Below are positions 63,101 through 64,000 of a stretch of 64,000 nucleotides of DNA, piece by piece (position 1 is the first letter of the stretch; each line of letters starts with the position of its first letter). Made by a program: the position numbers and the translations under genes. Source of the stretch: Fratercula arctica (taxonomy: Eukaryota > Chordata > Aves > Charadriiformes > Alcidae); the NCBI GenBank assembly GCA_947846985.1, contig CANTUZ010000005.1, positions 3,968,001 to 4,032,000 on the forward strand. Direction: 5' to 3'. The notes beneath the pieces are model-generated. The model was given only the letters and a program-made list of their open reading frames with translations, did no database searches and was not told the origin of the DNA.

Positions 63101-63583
63101 GAGCGATGAAACTCTGTCTGCTTTTCAAGACTAATATATGGCCCCTGAGTGAAGGCAAGGCTGTGATTCAAATCAAGAGTTCTGTTGACATTATAATCCT
63201 TCGGAGCACAGCTGGAGCATTTCATGAACGGTAGCAAAGACCCTCCATTGATTTACTGCCTTGGTATTCAATCAGGAGCCCATGTTCTGTGTCGTTAGCT
63301 GCAACATACAAAAAATAACTCGGTGAACTTCTAATTAAGGCATTTAGCTTCTTGCCTATCTTGTAAGAAAAGATTTGTGCTATATATGAGATGCTGCTGC
63401 TTTTATGGATTCTCCCCTATTTTTACATCAGGAGGGCTTCGGGCCCTAAGATGGTCCTGTGGGCTATAGATGGGATATACACCAAGGTTGCTCTCTGACC
63501 CTTCCAAGCAGAAGACTAAGCAGTGTGGGATGGCAGGAATTTTCATGCGTGTCTCCCGAGCTCTACAACTTTTCTTTTTTCTT

Positions 63584-63604
63584 CCCCCCCCCCCCCCCCC
63601 CCCC
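63584..63604. repeat. C21 homopolymer
   Basis: Twenty-one C residues followed by AG; complementary strand is G-quadruplex-prone. Confidence 0.95.
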
Positions 63605-63655
63605 AGTTTTACATAAACCTTTCCTGGACATAATCATCCCTTGAGCACAGGAAAA

Positions 63656-63673
63656 AATAATAATAATAATAAT
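63656..63673. repeat. (AAT)6 microsatellite
   Basis: Six AAT units flanked by A-runs. Confidence 0.9.
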
Positions 63674-64000
63674 AAAAAAAATCATTCTAGTTCTCACGAG
63701 AACTGCAAAGGGGATCCACAGCTCTGCTTCTGGGCAGCAAATAAACCCATCCCTTTCTGCAGTGCCAGTCCCCAGCCACAGCATGCACGAGAGCAATTTG
63801 GAAGCCGTGCTCTTTCTCGTCTCGCCCCTCGTTCCCAGGGCGAGAGCGACCGTGCTGCCGGCCCCCGCTGACCTGAAGATGAGAGTTCCCTAGATTGTTT
63901 CCAGCTTGCACTGCTAGCCCCGCTGAACGAATAGCACTTACAGTATTTTTGGGGTGGTGACTCACAAGAAAGTCATGAATGCCCCCTTAAGAGGCTGTCA

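Larger units (their letters stand above)
50745..64000. other. FGF3 downstream flank without recognisable genes
   Basis: AT-rich unique sequence with one CR1 tail (53655), a perfect palindrome (55330), simple repeats near 63 kb and a small CpG-rich patch at 61640-61770. FGF4, expected next on the same strand in amniotes, is not visible: none of its conserved core segments appear in any frame. It probably lies beyond the right end. Confidence 0.65.

Noticed and set aside
50745..64000. Possible FGF4 downstream of FGF3
   Set aside because: None of the conserved FGF4 core segments is present in any frame to the end of the window.
1..64000. CRISPR arrays, tRNA or rRNA genes, endogenous retroviral pol/env
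   Set aside because: No regularly spaced direct repeats, no cloverleaf with A/B boxes that I could find, and no retroviral protein signatures in the open frames. LTR-only remnants cannot be fully excluded by eye.

Overview
This window looks like bird genomic DNA. It has a vertebrate gene split by GT-AG introns, a CpG island at that gene's 5' end, and several CR1 non-LTR retrotransposon copies ending in the ATTCTATGATTCTATGA-type 3' repeats typical of birds. There is no prokaryotic or operon-like organisation.

The only protein-coding gene I can support is a complete three-exon FGF3 (fibroblast growth factor 3, the int-2 orthologue) on the + strand. Its coding exons are 43428-43686, 45716-45819 and 49043-49375, and they join in frame to a 231-residue secreted FGF. 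A CpG island (about 42690-44640) covers the promoter, exon 1 and the first part of intron 1. Just upstream of the start codon are two short upstream ORFs. The first ends in a TAATG overlap with the second, and the second terminates 10 bases inside the FGF3 coding sequence.

The 43 kb upstream of FGF3 and the 14 kb downstream contain no exon I can recognise. They hold CR1 copies at 12143-13488 (one inserted into another), 14176-14490, 15632-15855, 20156-20358 and 53655-53745. They also hold simple repeats, a few very old degenerate interspersed repeats, and AT-rich unique DNA. From about 39.7 to 42.7 kb the sequence is more CpG-rich, with homeodomain, octamer and posterior-Hox-like motifs. These make that stretch the best candidate for FGF3 cis-regulation, but this is inference from motifs only.

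In other amniotes FGF3 sits between ANO1 (upstream, divergent) and FGF4/FGF19 (downstream, same strand). Neither neighbour is recognisable here, so the window appears to be FGF3 plus its flanking gene-free DNA. I found no new protein system. The most interesting signals are the upstream-ORF relay on FGF3, the nested CR1 insertion, and several palindromic or motif-dense noncoding sites.
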